DNA of 64,000 bases from Cohnella baijiui (GCF_020731285.1 NZ_JAJFOW010000028.1:1-64000); one strand, 5' to 3'. Positions 17,247 through 26,013 are shown, counted from the stretch's first letter. Made by a program: numbers and translations. The notes: a model not told the origin generated them from the sequence alone.

Positions 17247-18347
17247 ATGCGCATGATGCCGATCACATCTTGCCGACCGGGAATGAAACTTGGCAAACGA
17301 ATCTTCTCGGAAGAAGGCATCGTGCTATTGGCGGAAGGTGTCGAATTGACGCAAGGCTTGATCAAGCGCTTGGCGCAATGCGGCATTCATCACTTGTTCA
17401 TCCAGGACCCTCGTACGGAAGGCATCGAAATGCCCGAACTGATCAGCGAGGAGACCCACCGGCAGGTACTGCAGACGGTGCGGAGCGTCTTCCGCGATCT
17501 GATCGATTACCCGGGACGCAGGCACACGGGCAATTATCCCTATGTGGGCAAGTCTGTCCGCCAGGCGATGCATCAAATCATGGAAGAGCTTTATCGCAAC
17601 CGCGACGCGATGATCATGCTGCTCGGCGTGCAAACCGTCGACCATTACCTGTACATGCACTCGTTAAACGTGTGCGTCTATACGACGCTGCTGGGGATCG
17701 CCTACGGCTATGACTCGGACGATCTGATGACGCTGGGGCTCGGAGCGCTGCTGCACGATATCGGCAAGACGCGGATTCCGATGGATGTGCTGCTGAAGCC
17801 GGGACGATTGACGGACGACGAGTTCAATCAGATGAAGCGGCATACCGAGAAGGGGTTCCAACTGCTAAAGGACGAGCCGAACATCCCGCTGCTTGCGGCC
17901 CATTGTGCGTTCCAGCACCACGAACGGCTCGACGGTTCGGGGTACCCTCGCGGGATCCGCGAGGACGAAATCCACGAGTTCGCCAAATGGATCGGGATCG
18001 TCGACTCGTACGACGCCATGACGAGCCATCGGGTCTACCGCCATGCGATGCTCCCGCATCGTGCGGTAGAAACGCTGTATACGGGCAGCGGCAGCCTCTA
18101 CGACACCGATATGCTTCGTTTGTTCCGGGACAAGGTGGCGATCTACCCTGTCGGTATGGCGGTCAAGCTGAGCACCGGACAGACGGGCGTCATCGTCGAC
18201 ATCAACGCGGCCAGCGTGCATCGTCCGGTCGTACGGGTGCTTACGGACGAAGCGGGTGCGGATCTAAAGTCGCCCTACGACATCGACCTGTCGAAGCAGC
18301 TCTCCCTGATGATTACGAGCGTCGAAATGGAGCCTTCACTAGTGTGA
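17247..18347 (+). CDS. second HD-GYP domain protein
   Basis: A 366-residue cytosolic protein with the same architecture as the gene at 9682-10716. The N-terminal domain starts PITSCRPGMKLGKRIFSEEG. The HD-GYP core carries HDIGK (170-174), QHHER (223-227) and DGSGYP (229-234). A C-terminal region ending about residue 355 (GMAVKLSTGQTGVIVDINAA) matches the first protein's C-terminal part. It is a predicted c-di-GMP phosphodiesterase. ATG 17247 lies behind GGGGGGAA. It is a single gene with a terminator at 18373. Confidence 0.9.
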   Translation: MRMMPITSCRPGMKLGKRIFSEEGIVLLAEGVELTQGLIKRLAQCGIHHLFIQDPRTEGIEMPELISEETHRQVLQTVRSVFRDLIDYPGRRHTGNYPYVGKSVRQAMHQIMEELYRNRDAMIMLLGVQTVDHYLYMHSLNVCVYTTLLGIAYGYDSDDLMTLGLGALLHDIGKTRIPMDVLLKPGRLTDDEFNQMKRHTEKGFQLLKDEPNIPLLAAHCAFQHHERLDGSGYPRGIREDEIHEFAKWIGIVDSYDAMTSHRVYRHAMLPHRAVETLYTGSGSLYDTDMLRLFRDKVAIYPVGMAVKLSTGQTGVIVDINAASVHRPVVRVLTDEAGADLKSPYDIDLSKQLSLMITSVEMEPSLV

Positions 18348-18372
18348 GGCCGCCGTTCGCGCGTGCTGTTAC

Positions 18373-18414
18373 GCCCCTGGAGACCAATTCGGCCGGGGGC
18401 TTTCGTTTGCTTTT
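18373..18414 (+). terminator. terminator after the second HD-GYP gene
   Basis: GCCCCTGG pairs with CCGGGGGC, followed by TTTCGTTTGCTTTT. Confidence 0.6.
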
Positions 18415-18473
18415 GCGGGGACGGTAACAGTACAATAACAGTAACTATTCAGTCAGGACAGGGAGTATGGCTT

Positions 18474-19631
18474 ATGCATGGCTTTACCGCTACATCTACG
18501 GCAGAAGCGCCGTTCGCGCCCCCGGCCGGGCTCGCCCCGCTCTCGCCGGCCTACGATCCGTGGGATCCGATCCGATCTTTGCGCGCCTACGGCCGCCATA
18601 CGCTCACAAGCGTCGAATTCACCACGACCCATCTGTGCAACATGCGCTGCGAGCATTGCGCGGTCGGCGACAGCCTCGCGATGACGGAACCGGCCCACCT
18701 GCCGATCGATCTTATCCTTCGCCGCTTGGACGAAGTCGAGCATCTGGAGACGATCAGCTTGACCGGCGGCGAGCCGACATTCCGGGAGGAGACCGTCAAG
18801 CAGGTGCTGCTGCCGCTGCTCCGGTATGCGCGCTCCCGCGGCATCCGCACGCAGCTCAATTCGAACGTGACGCTCGATTATGCCCGGTACGAGCTGATCG
18901 CCCCCGAGCTCGACGTTATGCATATTTCCTTTAATTATACGGAGGCGTCCGATTTCCATCGGGTCGGCTTCGCGAGATCGGGCAGGGAGGTCGGCCTGGC
19001 CGCCGCGTCCCGGATGTACGAGCGGATGATGGACAACGCCAGGCGTCTCGCCGACGGCGGCTTGTTCGTCTCCGCGGAATCCATGATCAACTTCCGGACG
19101 CATGACAAGATGGGGGACATTCATAAACTCATTGCGGAGATGGGCTGTCGGAGGCACGAGGTGCACCCGATGTATCCGAGCTCGTTCGCCGCGAATCTGC
19201 CGATGCTGTCCAAGGAGCAAATGCGCGCCGCCGTCGACGGACTGCTCGACGTGCGGGATCCCGACATTTGGATGCTGTTCGGGACGCTGCCCTTCTACGC
19301 CTGCGGCGGCGACCCGTTGGAGCGCAGGCTGCTGCAGCGGCTCCGGACGGAGCCGAACGTGACCGTCCGCAACGATCCGGACGGCCGCAACCGCGTGAAC
19401 GTCAACCTGTTCACCGGCGACGTCTACGTGACGGACTTTGCCTCCGTTCCGCCGTTCGGCAACGTCAAGACGGAGAAGCTGGACGACGTGTTCGACCGGT
19501 GGCAGGCGCACCCGATGCAGCAGCGGCTCAACTGCCATTGCGACGCGGCGGGCTGCTGCGGCCCGAATCTTCTCGTGACCGACATGTATTATCGGGACGT
19601 CGACTTTTCGAGCCGCCGCGCCGTGCTTTGA
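18474..19631 (+). CDS. yfkAB: radical SAM/CxCxxxxC-motif protein YfkAB
   Basis: A 385-residue radical SAM enzyme of the YfkAB family. Substrate unknown. It has the SAM-cluster motif CNMRCEHC (Cys55, 59, 62), the GGEP motif (SLTGGEPTFREE), and near the C-terminus the family's CHCDAAGC segment followed by CGPN, likely ligands of a second cluster. The ATG at 18474 is chosen over an in-frame start at 18363 inside the previous gene's terminator; AGGACAGGGAG lies upstream. It would depend on the Suf system for its clusters. Confidence 0.92.
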   Translation: MHGFTATSTAEAPFAPPAGLAPLSPAYDPWDPIRSLRAYGRHTLTSVEFTTTHLCNMRCEHCAVGDSLAMTEPAHLPIDLILRRLDEVEHLETISLTGGEPTFREETVKQVLLPLLRYARSRGIRTQLNSNVTLDYARYELIAPELDVMHISFNYTEASDFHRVGFARSGREVGLAAASRMYERMMDNARRLADGGLFVSAESMINFRTHDKMGDIHKLIAEMGCRRHEVHPMYPSSFAANLPMLSKEQMRAAVDGLLDVRDPDIWMLFGTLPFYACGGDPLERRLLQRLRTEPNVTVRNDPDGRNRVNVNLFTGDVYVTDFASVPPFGNVKTEKLDDVFDRWQAHPMQQRLNCHCDAAGCCGPNLLVTDMYYRDVDFSSRRAVL

Positions 19632-19708
19632 GTCCGCCCCGCGGGGGTAGTTGAACAGAAAAAGGCGAAAGCCTGCTGCGCCTAGGACGAAAGGATGCGA
19701 GTCAGACC

Positions 19709-21130
19709 TTGCCTGAACATTCGGAATTTCTATGGGGATCGATCGCCTGGCATGCGATTCTCGTTCTTTTTCTCGTGCTGCTGAACGGATTTTTCGTCGC
19801 GGCCGAGTTCGCGCTCGTGAAGGTGCGGCAGTCGCGCCTCACCCAGTTGACGAATGAGGGAAACGTCCGCGCGCGTTACGCGCTGAAGGTCAACCGCAAG
19901 CTGGACGTTTATTTGTCCGCGACCCAGCTCGGGATTACGCTCGCTTCGCTGGGCCTCGGTTGGGTGGGGGAGCCCGCGATCGCGGATCTCATCGTGATCC
20001 CGCTTCTGCATCAATTCGGCATCACGAACTTGACGACGATCCACACCGTCTCTTACATCATCGCATTCAGCGTCATTACATTCCTCCATATCGTGCTGGG
20101 GGAGCTGGCGCCGAAGTCGCTCGCGATCCAAAAGTCGGAAGGCGTCTCGCTCTGGCTGTCATTGCCGCTGCTGCTGTTTTACCGGCTCTTCCTTCCGGTC
20201 ATCTGGCTGCTGAACCATGCGGCCAACCTTCTGCTCCGGCTCGTAGGCGTGCAGCCGGCGAGCGAGCATGACGCGGCCCATACGGAAGAAGAAATCCGCA
20301 TCTTAATGAACGAGAGCGCGAAGAGCGGCATCATCGACAAGGAAGAGATGACGCTGTTCGACAACGTGTTCGAGTTTTCCGACCGCGTAGCCCGCGAAGT
20401 GATGCTGCCCCGGACCGACATGGACTGTATGTACACGAACTTGCCACTGAGCGAAAACCTGAAGGTGGCTTATCGGACGAAGCATACTCGCTATCCCGTG
20501 GCGGTGGAGGACAAGGACCAGATCATCGGATTCGTCCACATCACCGACGTCCTGACCGCCGATCCGGACGAAGAGCACGATCTGAGAGAGTTCGTTCGCC
20601 CGATCCTGAGCGTGCCGGAGTCCATGGAGATCAGCAAAGTGCTGAAGCTGATGCAAAAGCGCAAGTCCCAGCTCGCCATCGTCATCGACGAGTACGGCGG
20701 GACGGCGGGCATGCTGACCGCCGAGACGATTCTCGAAGAGATCGTCGGCGAAATCCACGACGAGTTCGACGACGAGCCGCCGAGCGTGATCGTCAAGGGC
20801 GACGTGACCTCGCTCGACGGACGGATGCTCATCGAGGACGTTAACGATCTGCTCGGCCTGGAGATCGAGGACGACGAAGTCGACTCGATCGGCGGCTGGC
20901 TGTTCAAAAACCTGGAAGGCAACGTCGCCAAGGGACAGAAGATCGTGCAGTACGGCTTCGTGTTCGAGATCGCCGAAGTGGAGCGGCTGCGAGTGCAGCG
21001 CGTACATATTTATCGCTTCAAGACGGCGCCCGCGCAGACCGGTCCCTTGACGTCGGCCGATGCGGCGGGGACGGAAGGCTCGTCCTTTTATGAAACGCAA
21101 ACCGATCGGCCGGGCTCCAGGCGCGATTAG
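19709..21130 (+). CDS. CNNM/CBS-domain membrane protein (HlyC/CorC family)
   Basis: A 473-residue membrane protein of the hemolysin-C/CorC type, linked in other bacteria to Mg2+ and Co2+ export. Residues 10-195 are a DUF21/CNNM domain with about four membrane segments (VLFLVLLNGFFVAAEFALVK). Residues 210-340 are paired CBS domains starting VMLPRTDMDC. The last part is a CorC_HlyC domain (VDSIGGWLF). The start is TTG 19709 with AAAGGATG upstream; no ATG lies nearby in frame. Confidence 0.9.
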   Translation: MPEHSEFLWGSIAWHAILVLFLVLLNGFFVAAEFALVKVRQSRLTQLTNEGNVRARYALKVNRKLDVYLSATQLGITLASLGLGWVGEPAIADLIVIPLLHQFGITNLTTIHTVSYIIAFSVITFLHIVLGELAPKSLAIQKSEGVSLWLSLPLLLFYRLFLPVIWLLNHAANLLLRLVGVQPASEHDAAHTEEEIRILMNESAKSGIIDKEEMTLFDNVFEFSDRVAREVMLPRTDMDCMYTNLPLSENLKVAYRTKHTRYPVAVEDKDQIIGFVHITDVLTADPDEEHDLREFVRPILSVPESMEISKVLKLMQKRKSQLAIVIDEYGGTAGMLTAETILEEIVGEIHDEFDDEPPSVIVKGDVTSLDGRMLIEDVNDLLGLEIEDDEVDSIGGWLFKNLEGNVAKGQKIVQYGFVFEIAEVERLRVQRVHIYRFKTAPAQTGPLTSADAAGTEGSSFYETQTDRPGSRRD

Positions 21131-21197
21131 ACGCCGGACGCTGCGCCTTCCGGTTCTGGCACCGCTATCGTTTCGCGAACAAAAGAAGATCAACCGA

Positions 21198-21234
21198 GAA
21201 GTCCCTTCTGCCGGAGGGGCTTCTTTTATTTTGT
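21198..21234 (+). terminator. terminator after the CNNM/CBS gene
   Basis: GAAGTCCCTT pairs with AGGGGCTTC, followed by TTTTATTTT. Confidence 0.7.
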
Positions 21235-21242
21235 CGGACAAC

Positions 21243-21271
21243 GTCAGATCGCTGGGCGAATGTCATAGGTT
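21243..21271 (+). promoter_or_regulatory. possible sigma-E promoter of cotJABC
   Basis: GTCAGAT (21243-21249) and CATAGGTT (21264-21271) fit the mother-cell sigma-E pattern loosely (-10 CATAnnnT; -35 imperfect). cotJ of B. subtilis is sigma-E dependent, which supports the reading. It is weak on sequence alone. Confidence 0.35.
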
Positions 21272-21315
21272 TAAAGCGAATGATCTCCACGGCGAATGCG
21301 AAGGAGGAGCTTGGA

Positions 21316-21537
21316 TTGTCCGACAACCAGCTGAGGGAGTGGCGGCCCTACGTGAGCCCTTGGGACCCGTGTCCGCCTATTTTGGTCAAAACGTACGTCG
21401 TTCCGCCCAATCAATATATTTACTTCCAGCCGATGAACTTGCCGCAGTTTACGCTGGACGAGGCGATCCGCAGAGGAACGCTTTGGCCGGCGCTGTTTAG
21501 CCCGTACGCGTCGCGGCGGCACGGGAAAGGAGGCTGA
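21316..21537 (+). CDS. cotJA: spore coat-associated protein CotJA
   Basis: A 73-residue spore coat protein, recognisable by REWRPYVSPWDPCPPILVKT, then YVVPPNQYIYFQPMNLPQF and the tail TLWPALFSPYASR. The start is TTG 21316: AAGGAGG lies 9 nt upstream, whereas the ATG at 21280 has no ribosome site. It is the first gene of cotJABC, 5 bp before cotJB. Confidence 0.93.
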   Translation: MSDNQLREWRPYVSPWDPCPPILVKTYVVPPNQYIYFQPMNLPQFTLDEAIRRGTLWPALFSPYASRRHGKGG

Positions 21538-21542
21538 TCGCA

Positions 21543-21869
21543 TTGGCGGAACGGCAAGAACGCAATCCGCGCGGCGAAGAGCAGGAGGCGGAAGAGCGCG
21601 AGCAAGCGCCCGTGCGGGGGAGCGAGGCGTACGTGGCGGAGCTTTTCGAGATTCAAAAGGTGGACTTCGCGCTCGTCGAGCTGACGCTCTATCTCGATAC
21701 GCATCCCGGCGACATCCAGGCGGTGCAGCAGTTCAACCAGCTCGCCCAGAAGCGGCGGCAGCTCGTTTACCCGTTCGAGATGAAGTACGGTCCGATGCTG
21801 CAGTTCGGCCTCAGCTACACGCGTTATCCGTGGCAGTGGAACGACGCGCCGTGGCCGTGGCAGGTTTAG
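21543..21869 (+). CDS. cotJB: spore coat protein CotJB
   Basis: A 108-residue protein. The family core starts about residue 33 (ELFEIQKVDFALVELTLYLD, then THPGD and LVYPFEMKYGP) and ends in the Trp-rich WQWNDAPWPWQV. The N-terminal 28 residues are charged and low in complexity. The start is TTG 21543 behind AAAGGAGG. CotJB is needed with CotJA and CotJC for their assembly into the inner coat. Confidence 0.93.
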   Translation: MAERQERNPRGEEQEAEEREQAPVRGSEAYVAELFEIQKVDFALVELTLYLDTHPGDIQAVQQFNQLAQKRRQLVYPFEMKYGPMLQFGLSYTRYPWQWNDAPWPWQV

Positions 21870-21884
21870 GGGAGGGGGATCACA

Positions 21885-22454
21885 ATGTGGGTCTACGAGA
21901 AAAAGCTGCAGTACCCGGTCAAAGTCAGCAAATGCGATCCCCGCATGGCCCGGTATCTCATCGAGCAATACGGCGGCGCGGACGGTGAGCTGTCGGCGGC
22001 GCTGCGCTACCTCAACCAGCGGTATACGATTCCGAGCAAAGTCATCGGCCTCTTGAATGACATTGGCACCGAGGAATTCGCCCACCTCGAGATGATCGCG
22101 ACGATGGTGTTCAAGCTGACGAAGGACGCGACGCCCGAGATGATGGAAGCGGCCGGTCTCGCGCCTCATTACGTGAATCACGACAATGCCTTGTATTACG
22201 AGAACGCGGGCGGCGTGCCGTGGACGGCCACCTATATTGCTGCGAAAGGCGATCCTCTTGCCGATCTCTATGAGGACATCGCGGCGGAGGAGAAGGCGCG
22301 CGCCACGTACCAGTGGCTGATCGACATGACCGACGACGTCGATATCCAGGACAGCCTGAAGTTCCTGCGGCAGCGGGAGATCGTGCACTCGCTGCGGTTC
22401 CGCGAAGCGGTCGAGATTCTGAAGGCGGACCGCGAGCAGAAGAAAGTCTACTGA
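21885..22454 (+). CDS. cotJC: CotJC, manganese catalase of the spore coat
   Basis: A 189-residue di-manganese catalase of the spore coat, which destroys hydrogen peroxide. It has the family start MWVYEKKLQYPV, and metal ligands in the four-helix bundle: GADGELSAALRY, GTEEFAHLEMI, AAEEKARATYQWL and REIVHSLRF. It is the last gene of the cotJ operon, 15 bp after cotJB with GGGGAGGGGG upstream, and is followed by a terminator. Confidence 0.96.
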   Translation: MWVYEKKLQYPVKVSKCDPRMARYLIEQYGGADGELSAALRYLNQRYTIPSKVIGLLNDIGTEEFAHLEMIATMVFKLTKDATPEMMEAAGLAPHYVNHDNALYYENAGGVPWTATYIAAKGDPLADLYEDIAAEEKARATYQWLIDMTDDVDIQDSLKFLRQREIVHSLRFREAVEILKADREQKKVY

Positions 22455-22477
22455 GCGGCTGCCAGGCCGCGTCGGGA

Positions 22478-22505
22478 GCCGGCCGGATGCCGGCTTTTGG
22501 CTTTT
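22478..22505 (+). terminator. terminator of cotJABC
   Basis: GCCGGC, a CGGAT loop and GCCGGC, followed by TTTTGGCTTTT. Confidence 0.75.
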
Positions 22506-22793
22506 GCCGGCGGCGCTTTCTTTGCCGGAGAACGTCATGCCGCCCATGGACCTCCGTCCATTGTACAAGCCCAAGGAACGCGGAGAGCGGACGCTCCCTC
22601 TGCCTTCGCTAATTTCCTCTCCAAGTTTCGATGCGATTCCGGGCGCGCAGCGGTCTCGGGCTCGCTTTTGCGTTCAAGAGCTGTCCTCCGCCGATTCTCC
22701 CATTCCATCTTCAAGATCATGGGTCTTAAGTCGCATATTTATGACAGGAATGAGAATCCTGATGAAATGGATGAGAAAATGTTAATAAATTCC
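22506..22793. other. intergenic region, no gene recognised
   Basis: Together with flanking sites this is a 400-bp gap between cotJC and the GH26-like gene. No frame has both a start with a ribosome site and family resemblance. AT content rises toward the promoter at 22794-22823. Confidence 0.5.
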
Positions 22794-22823
22794 TTGATTC
22801 TGGAAGATTGATGCAGATATAAT
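22794..22823 (+). promoter_or_regulatory. sigma-A promoter of the GH26-like gene
   Basis: TTGATT (22794-22799), an 18-bp spacer and a perfect TATAAT (22818-22823), 34 nt before the ATG. Confidence 0.7.
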
Positions 22824-22856
22824 GGGGGCTATTGTCATATAGGAGGGTCCCTGGTC

Positions 22857-24215
22857 ATGTTTTCTCGTTATAGGCTCCCGCTGCGCCGTCCCAAAAGCAC
22901 GCTCCGGTTTGTCACGGCGCTGCTCGCCTGCTGCCTGCTGGGCGGCATATGGACATCCCCGTCCCAAGCTGCAGGTTCGGATTGGACCGTTTATGCCGTG
23001 AGGGATCAATACAAGCCGGCCAAGTTTGAACCGGTCAAAGGCGCCTATTTGGGCGCATACGTCCTGCAAGACGAATACATCAAAGCATCCATGACGAAAT
23101 ATAACGAATTAACGCAAAAGAAGCATATCAGCTTCTTCAAATACGTCGGCTACGGACGGCCGTTTCCAACGGATTGGGTGGAGGAAGTCAAAGCGGCGGG
23201 CGCCGTGCCGCATATCGCCTTCGAGCCGAATGCGGGACTCGACGTCATCAAGGACAACGAGTACTTGCGCGACTTCGCCAGAGCGGCCAAGGAGGCGGAC
23301 GTGCCGATCTTCCTCCGCTTTGCGAGCGAGATGAACGGCACTTGGACGGAGTATTCCGGCAAGTCGGAGCTGTACATCGCCAAATGGCGGCTCGTCCATC
23401 GCGTCTTCGCCCAGGAAGCGCCGAACGTCGCCATGGTGTGGACGGTGTTCTCGTTCCCGGAATCCACGATGGCTTCCTTTTATCCCGGCGACGCCTATGT
23501 GGATTGGGTCGGCGTGAACATTTACAACGTCGTCTACCACAACGACAACCGCTACGATCGCGGCGACAAGGAGGACCCGCTGCAGCTGCTGGATTACGTG
23601 TACAATACGTACAGCGGACGCAAGCCGATCCAAATTTCCGAATACGGCGCCACACACTACACGATCACGGACAAGTCCTATCACGTCGATTTCGCCCAAA
23701 ACAAAATCAAGCGGCTGTACGACAATTTGCCGAAGCTGTATCCGCGCGTCAAATCGATCTATTACTTCGATGTGAACAACGTGCTGAACGCGCCCGAAAA
23801 CCGCAAGATCAACGATTACTCGATCACGGACAACGCGGAGCTGCTCGCGGCCTACCGCAAGACGATCAAAAACCCGCACTATCTGACCAGCATCCAGGAG
23901 ACGGCGACCAAGCCTCGCAAGGAGACGTTCTCCGCCCGCGGCATCCATTTCGAATCCGGGAACAAGCTGTTTACGGACGTTGGCTTTTTCCGGGAGCAGC
24001 TCGGCTTGACGGTGACGATCAAGGGCAAGACGGCGATCGTCTCGAACGGCAGCCGCGGCAAAACGTTCACCCTCGTCAAACGCCGGGTGTCCAAAGGGTT
24101 CAACGGCGAATACCGGACGCTTCAGGGCTTGCCGCTGCGGGACGTAGCCGACTACTTCGGATACGAATTCGCGAGCGATGCCAAGACCCAATCCGTCTGG
24201 ATCACCAAAAAGTAG
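22857..24215 (+). CDS. secreted GH26-like glycoside hydrolase with C-terminal stalk domain
   Basis: A 452-residue exported protein with a signal peptide of about 38 residues ending SPSQAAG. Residues 60-340 look like a clan GH-A barrel of the GH26 (beta-mannanase) type. RFASEMNGTW holds the likely acid/base Glu158 and ISEYGA the likely nucleophile Glu262; WVGVNIYN is also typical. Residues 355-452 resemble the copper amine oxidase N-terminal-like/stalk domain common in Paenibacillaceae cell-surface proteins (HFESGNKLFTDVGFFREQLG). Substrate is not determined. AGGAGGG precedes ATG 22857. Confidence 0.8.
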   Translation: MFSRYRLPLRRPKSTLRFVTALLACCLLGGIWTSPSQAAGSDWTVYAVRDQYKPAKFEPVKGAYLGAYVLQDEYIKASMTKYNELTQKKHISFFKYVGYGRPFPTDWVEEVKAAGAVPHIAFEPNAGLDVIKDNEYLRDFARAAKEADVPIFLRFASEMNGTWTEYSGKSELYIAKWRLVHRVFAQEAPNVAMVWTVFSFPESTMASFYPGDAYVDWVGVNIYNVVYHNDNRYDRGDKEDPLQLLDYVYNTYSGRKPIQISEYGATHYTITDKSYHVDFAQNKIKRLYDNLPKLYPRVKSIYYFDVNNVLNAPENRKINDYSITDNAELLAAYRKTIKNPHYLTSIQETATKPRKETFSARGIHFESGNKLFTDVGFFREQLGLTVTIKGKTAIVSNGSRGKTFTLVKRRVSKGFNGEYRTLQGLPLRDVADYFGYEFASDAKTQSVWITKK

Positions 24216-24256
24216 CGTTTTTAAGCGGGTAGTGTGCATCACGAGTTCGCGGATTC

Positions 24257-24295
24257 AAAAGGTCGCCCTTGGGCAGCCCCTGGGCCAGCCTTTTT
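24257..24295 (+). terminator. terminator after the GH26-like gene
   Basis: AAAAGGTCGCCC pairs imperfectly with GGGCCAGCC, followed by TTTTTC. Confidence 0.65.
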
Positions 24296-24377
24296 CGCGG
24301 TAAGCCGCCGCGCCCCAGCTTCAACTGCCGGGGAATGCCCGTTCAAACTGGTTAACGCGGCTCAACACGACTTCTTT

Positions 24378-24929
24378 GCGGCGGTCCAGCGTCGATGTAG
24401 GTAGTTAAAGTACTCACATTTGGGGAAAGTGGCGGTCCAGCGTCGATGTAGGTAGTTAAACTACTTACATTTGGGTGAAGTGGTGGTCCAGCGTCGATGT
24501 AGGTAATTAAACTACTCACATTTGGGTGAAGTGGCGGCCCGGCGACGATGTAGGTAGTTAAAGTACTCACATTTGGGTGAAGTGGCGGTCCAGCGTCGAT
24601 GTAGGTAGTTAAACTACTCACATTTGGGTGAAGTGGCGGTCCAGCGTCGATGTAGGTAATTAAACTACTCACATTTGGGGAAAGTAACGGCCCGACGAGA
24701 TGTAGGTAGTTAAACTACTCACATTTGGGGAAAGTGGCGGTCCAGCGTCGATGTAGGTAATTAAACTACTGACATTTGGGGAAAGTGGCAGTCCAGCGAC
24801 GATGTAGGTAGTTAAACTACTCACATTTGGGGAAAGTGACGGCCCGGCGACGATGTAGGTAGTTAAACTACTCACATTTGGGTGAAGTGGCGGCCCAGCG
24901 TCGATGTAGGTAATTAAACTACTCACATT
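24378..24929. repeat. 11-copy tandem array of a 51-bp palindromic unit
   Basis: Eleven head-to-tail units start at 24378, 24429, 24480, 24531, 24582, 24633, 24684, 24734, 24785, 24836 and 24887. All are 51 bp except unit 7 (50 bp) and the last (43 bp, partial). Each unit has a 25-bp imperfect palindrome, ATGTAGGTAGTT-A-AACTACTCACAT, and a conserved linker of about 26 bp (TTGGGTGAA... and GGTCCAGCG). Few positions vary: GTAGTT or GTAATT, AACTAC or AAGTAC, GGGTGAA or GGGGAAA. One minus-strand frame is open as a 17-residue repeat, but the 1-bp loss in unit 7 breaks it and no ribosome site precedes it. It fills most of the gap between the GH26-like and HAD genes. Confidence 0.95.
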
Positions 24930-25186
24930 CTTCGGGAGAAAAGCGAATAGACGAACAAGGAGTCCGGGACTCCTCCCACTTGGCGGCCGCTCAAGGCGGC
25001 AAATCCGGTTGCATCCGTCACGGGGCGGTCACCGGGGACGGGCGCGAAGCGTTCCGCTTCAACCCTTCCACACGGATCCCGGCGTATTTTTTACGTCCCC
25101 TTAACGCCGCGTTGACGCCCCGGTAACAAGACGATCGCCCGATGCCTCGCCTGCACGAAAAATAAAGATGGCAGCGCTGCCAACGG
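24930..25186. other. intergenic region after the repeat array
   Basis: No coding frame is supported. A short GGAGTCCGGGACTCC hairpin lies at about 24959-24973 and a T-run (TATTTTTTACG) near 25085. Otherwise nothing is recognised before the HAD promoter. Confidence 0.45.
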
Positions 25187-25215
25187 TTGCCGCCGATCGA
25201 CAGGTCCGGTATGAT
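25187..25215 (+). promoter_or_regulatory. sigma-A promoter of the HAD gene
   Basis: TTGCCG (25187-25192), 17-bp spacer, TATGAT (25210-25215), 24 nt before the ATG. Confidence 0.6.
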
Positions 25216-25238
25216 GGGGAAAAACGAAGGAGATCCCC

Positions 25239-25931
25239 ATGATTAGACATCCTTTGCCGGAAGCGATGCTGTTCGACCTCGACGGTACGCTGTTCCGCAC
25301 GGAAACGCTCCTCGAGACGGTCCACACCCGCGTCTTCGACAAGCTGAAGGAAGAAGGCCTGTACCAATCGCCACAGCCCCCGGTCGAGCTCCTGCTGGGC
25401 TCGCTGGGCATGCTGCTCGAACATATTTGGCAGCGCGTCATGCCCGACGGCTCGCCAGCCGCGCACGCGCGCGCGAACGATCTGCTGCTCGAATACGAGA
25501 TGGAGGAGCTGCGGCAGGGCCGCGGCGAGCTGTACGACGGCGTGCCGGAGACGCTGCGCCGTCTTCGCGCGCTCGGCGTTCGGCTGTTCGTCGCGAGCAA
25601 CGGCCTGGAAGACTACGTCAAGGAAGTCCCCCGGCTGCGCGGCATCGGAGACCTGTTCGAGGGCTTCTACAGCGCGGGAGAATACAACACCGCGTCCAAG
25701 GCGGACCTCGTGCATCTTCTGCTTGACCGGCACGGCGTGAACACGGCGTGGATGGTCGGCGACCGCTCGTCCGACGTGGAGGCGGGCAAGCGCAACGGCT
25801 TGTTCGTCGTCGGCTGCGACTACGCCGGGTTCCGCCGCGAAGGCGAGCTGGACGGCTCGGATGCGGTTATCCAGTCGTTCTCCGAGCTGCTCGATCTCGT
25901 CGCGGCGGACGGTTCCGAATCGCTTGCATGA
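25239..25931 (+). CDS. HAD superfamily hydrolase, phosphatase type
   Basis: A 230-residue haloacid dehalogenase-like hydrolase. Motif I is LFDLDGTLF (nucleophile Asp13, Asp15), motif II VASNG, motif III the Lys in TASKADLVHLL, and motif IV MVGDRSSDVEAGKRNG. A helical cap lies between residues 20 and 90, as in subfamily IA. The substrate is probably a small phosphate ester; it cannot be specified. GAAGGAGA precedes ATG 25239. The gene is converging on the YheCD operon, with a shared terminator between. Confidence 0.88.
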   Translation: MIRHPLPEAMLFDLDGTLFRTETLLETVHTRVFDKLKEEGLYQSPQPPVELLLGSLGMLLEHIWQRVMPDGSPAAHARANDLLLEYEMEELRQGRGELYDGVPETLRRLRALGVRLFVASNGLEDYVKEVPRLRGIGDLFEGFYSAGEYNTASKADLVHLLLDRHGVNTAWMVGDRSSDVEAGKRNGLFVVGCDYAGFRREGELDGSDAVIQSFSELLDLVAADGSESLA

Positions 25932-25962
25932 CCCGGCCGCGCGCCTCGCGCGTCCGAAAATC

Positions 25963-26013
25963 AAAAGGCTGTCCCCGCCGGGTCCGATGGACCTGGCGGA
26001 GACAGCCTTTTCG
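25963..26013. terminator. bidirectional terminator between the HAD gene and the YheCD operon
   Basis: A long stem, AAAAGGCTGTC-CCGCC-GGTCC pairing with GGACC-GGCGG-GACAGCCTTTT, has A and T runs on the two sides. It can therefore end both converging transcripts. Confidence 0.88.

Noticed and set aside
24352..24926. Two minus-strand frames across the array as genes for a 17-residue repeat protein
   Set aside because: There is no ribosome site and no signal peptide, and the frame is broken by the 50-bp unit. A 51-bp unit keeps any stop-free frame open by arithmetic alone.
24378..24929. The tandem array as a CRISPR locus
   Set aside because: The linkers between palindromes are as conserved as the palindromes, the unit is 51 bp with no unique spacers, and no cas gene is nearby.
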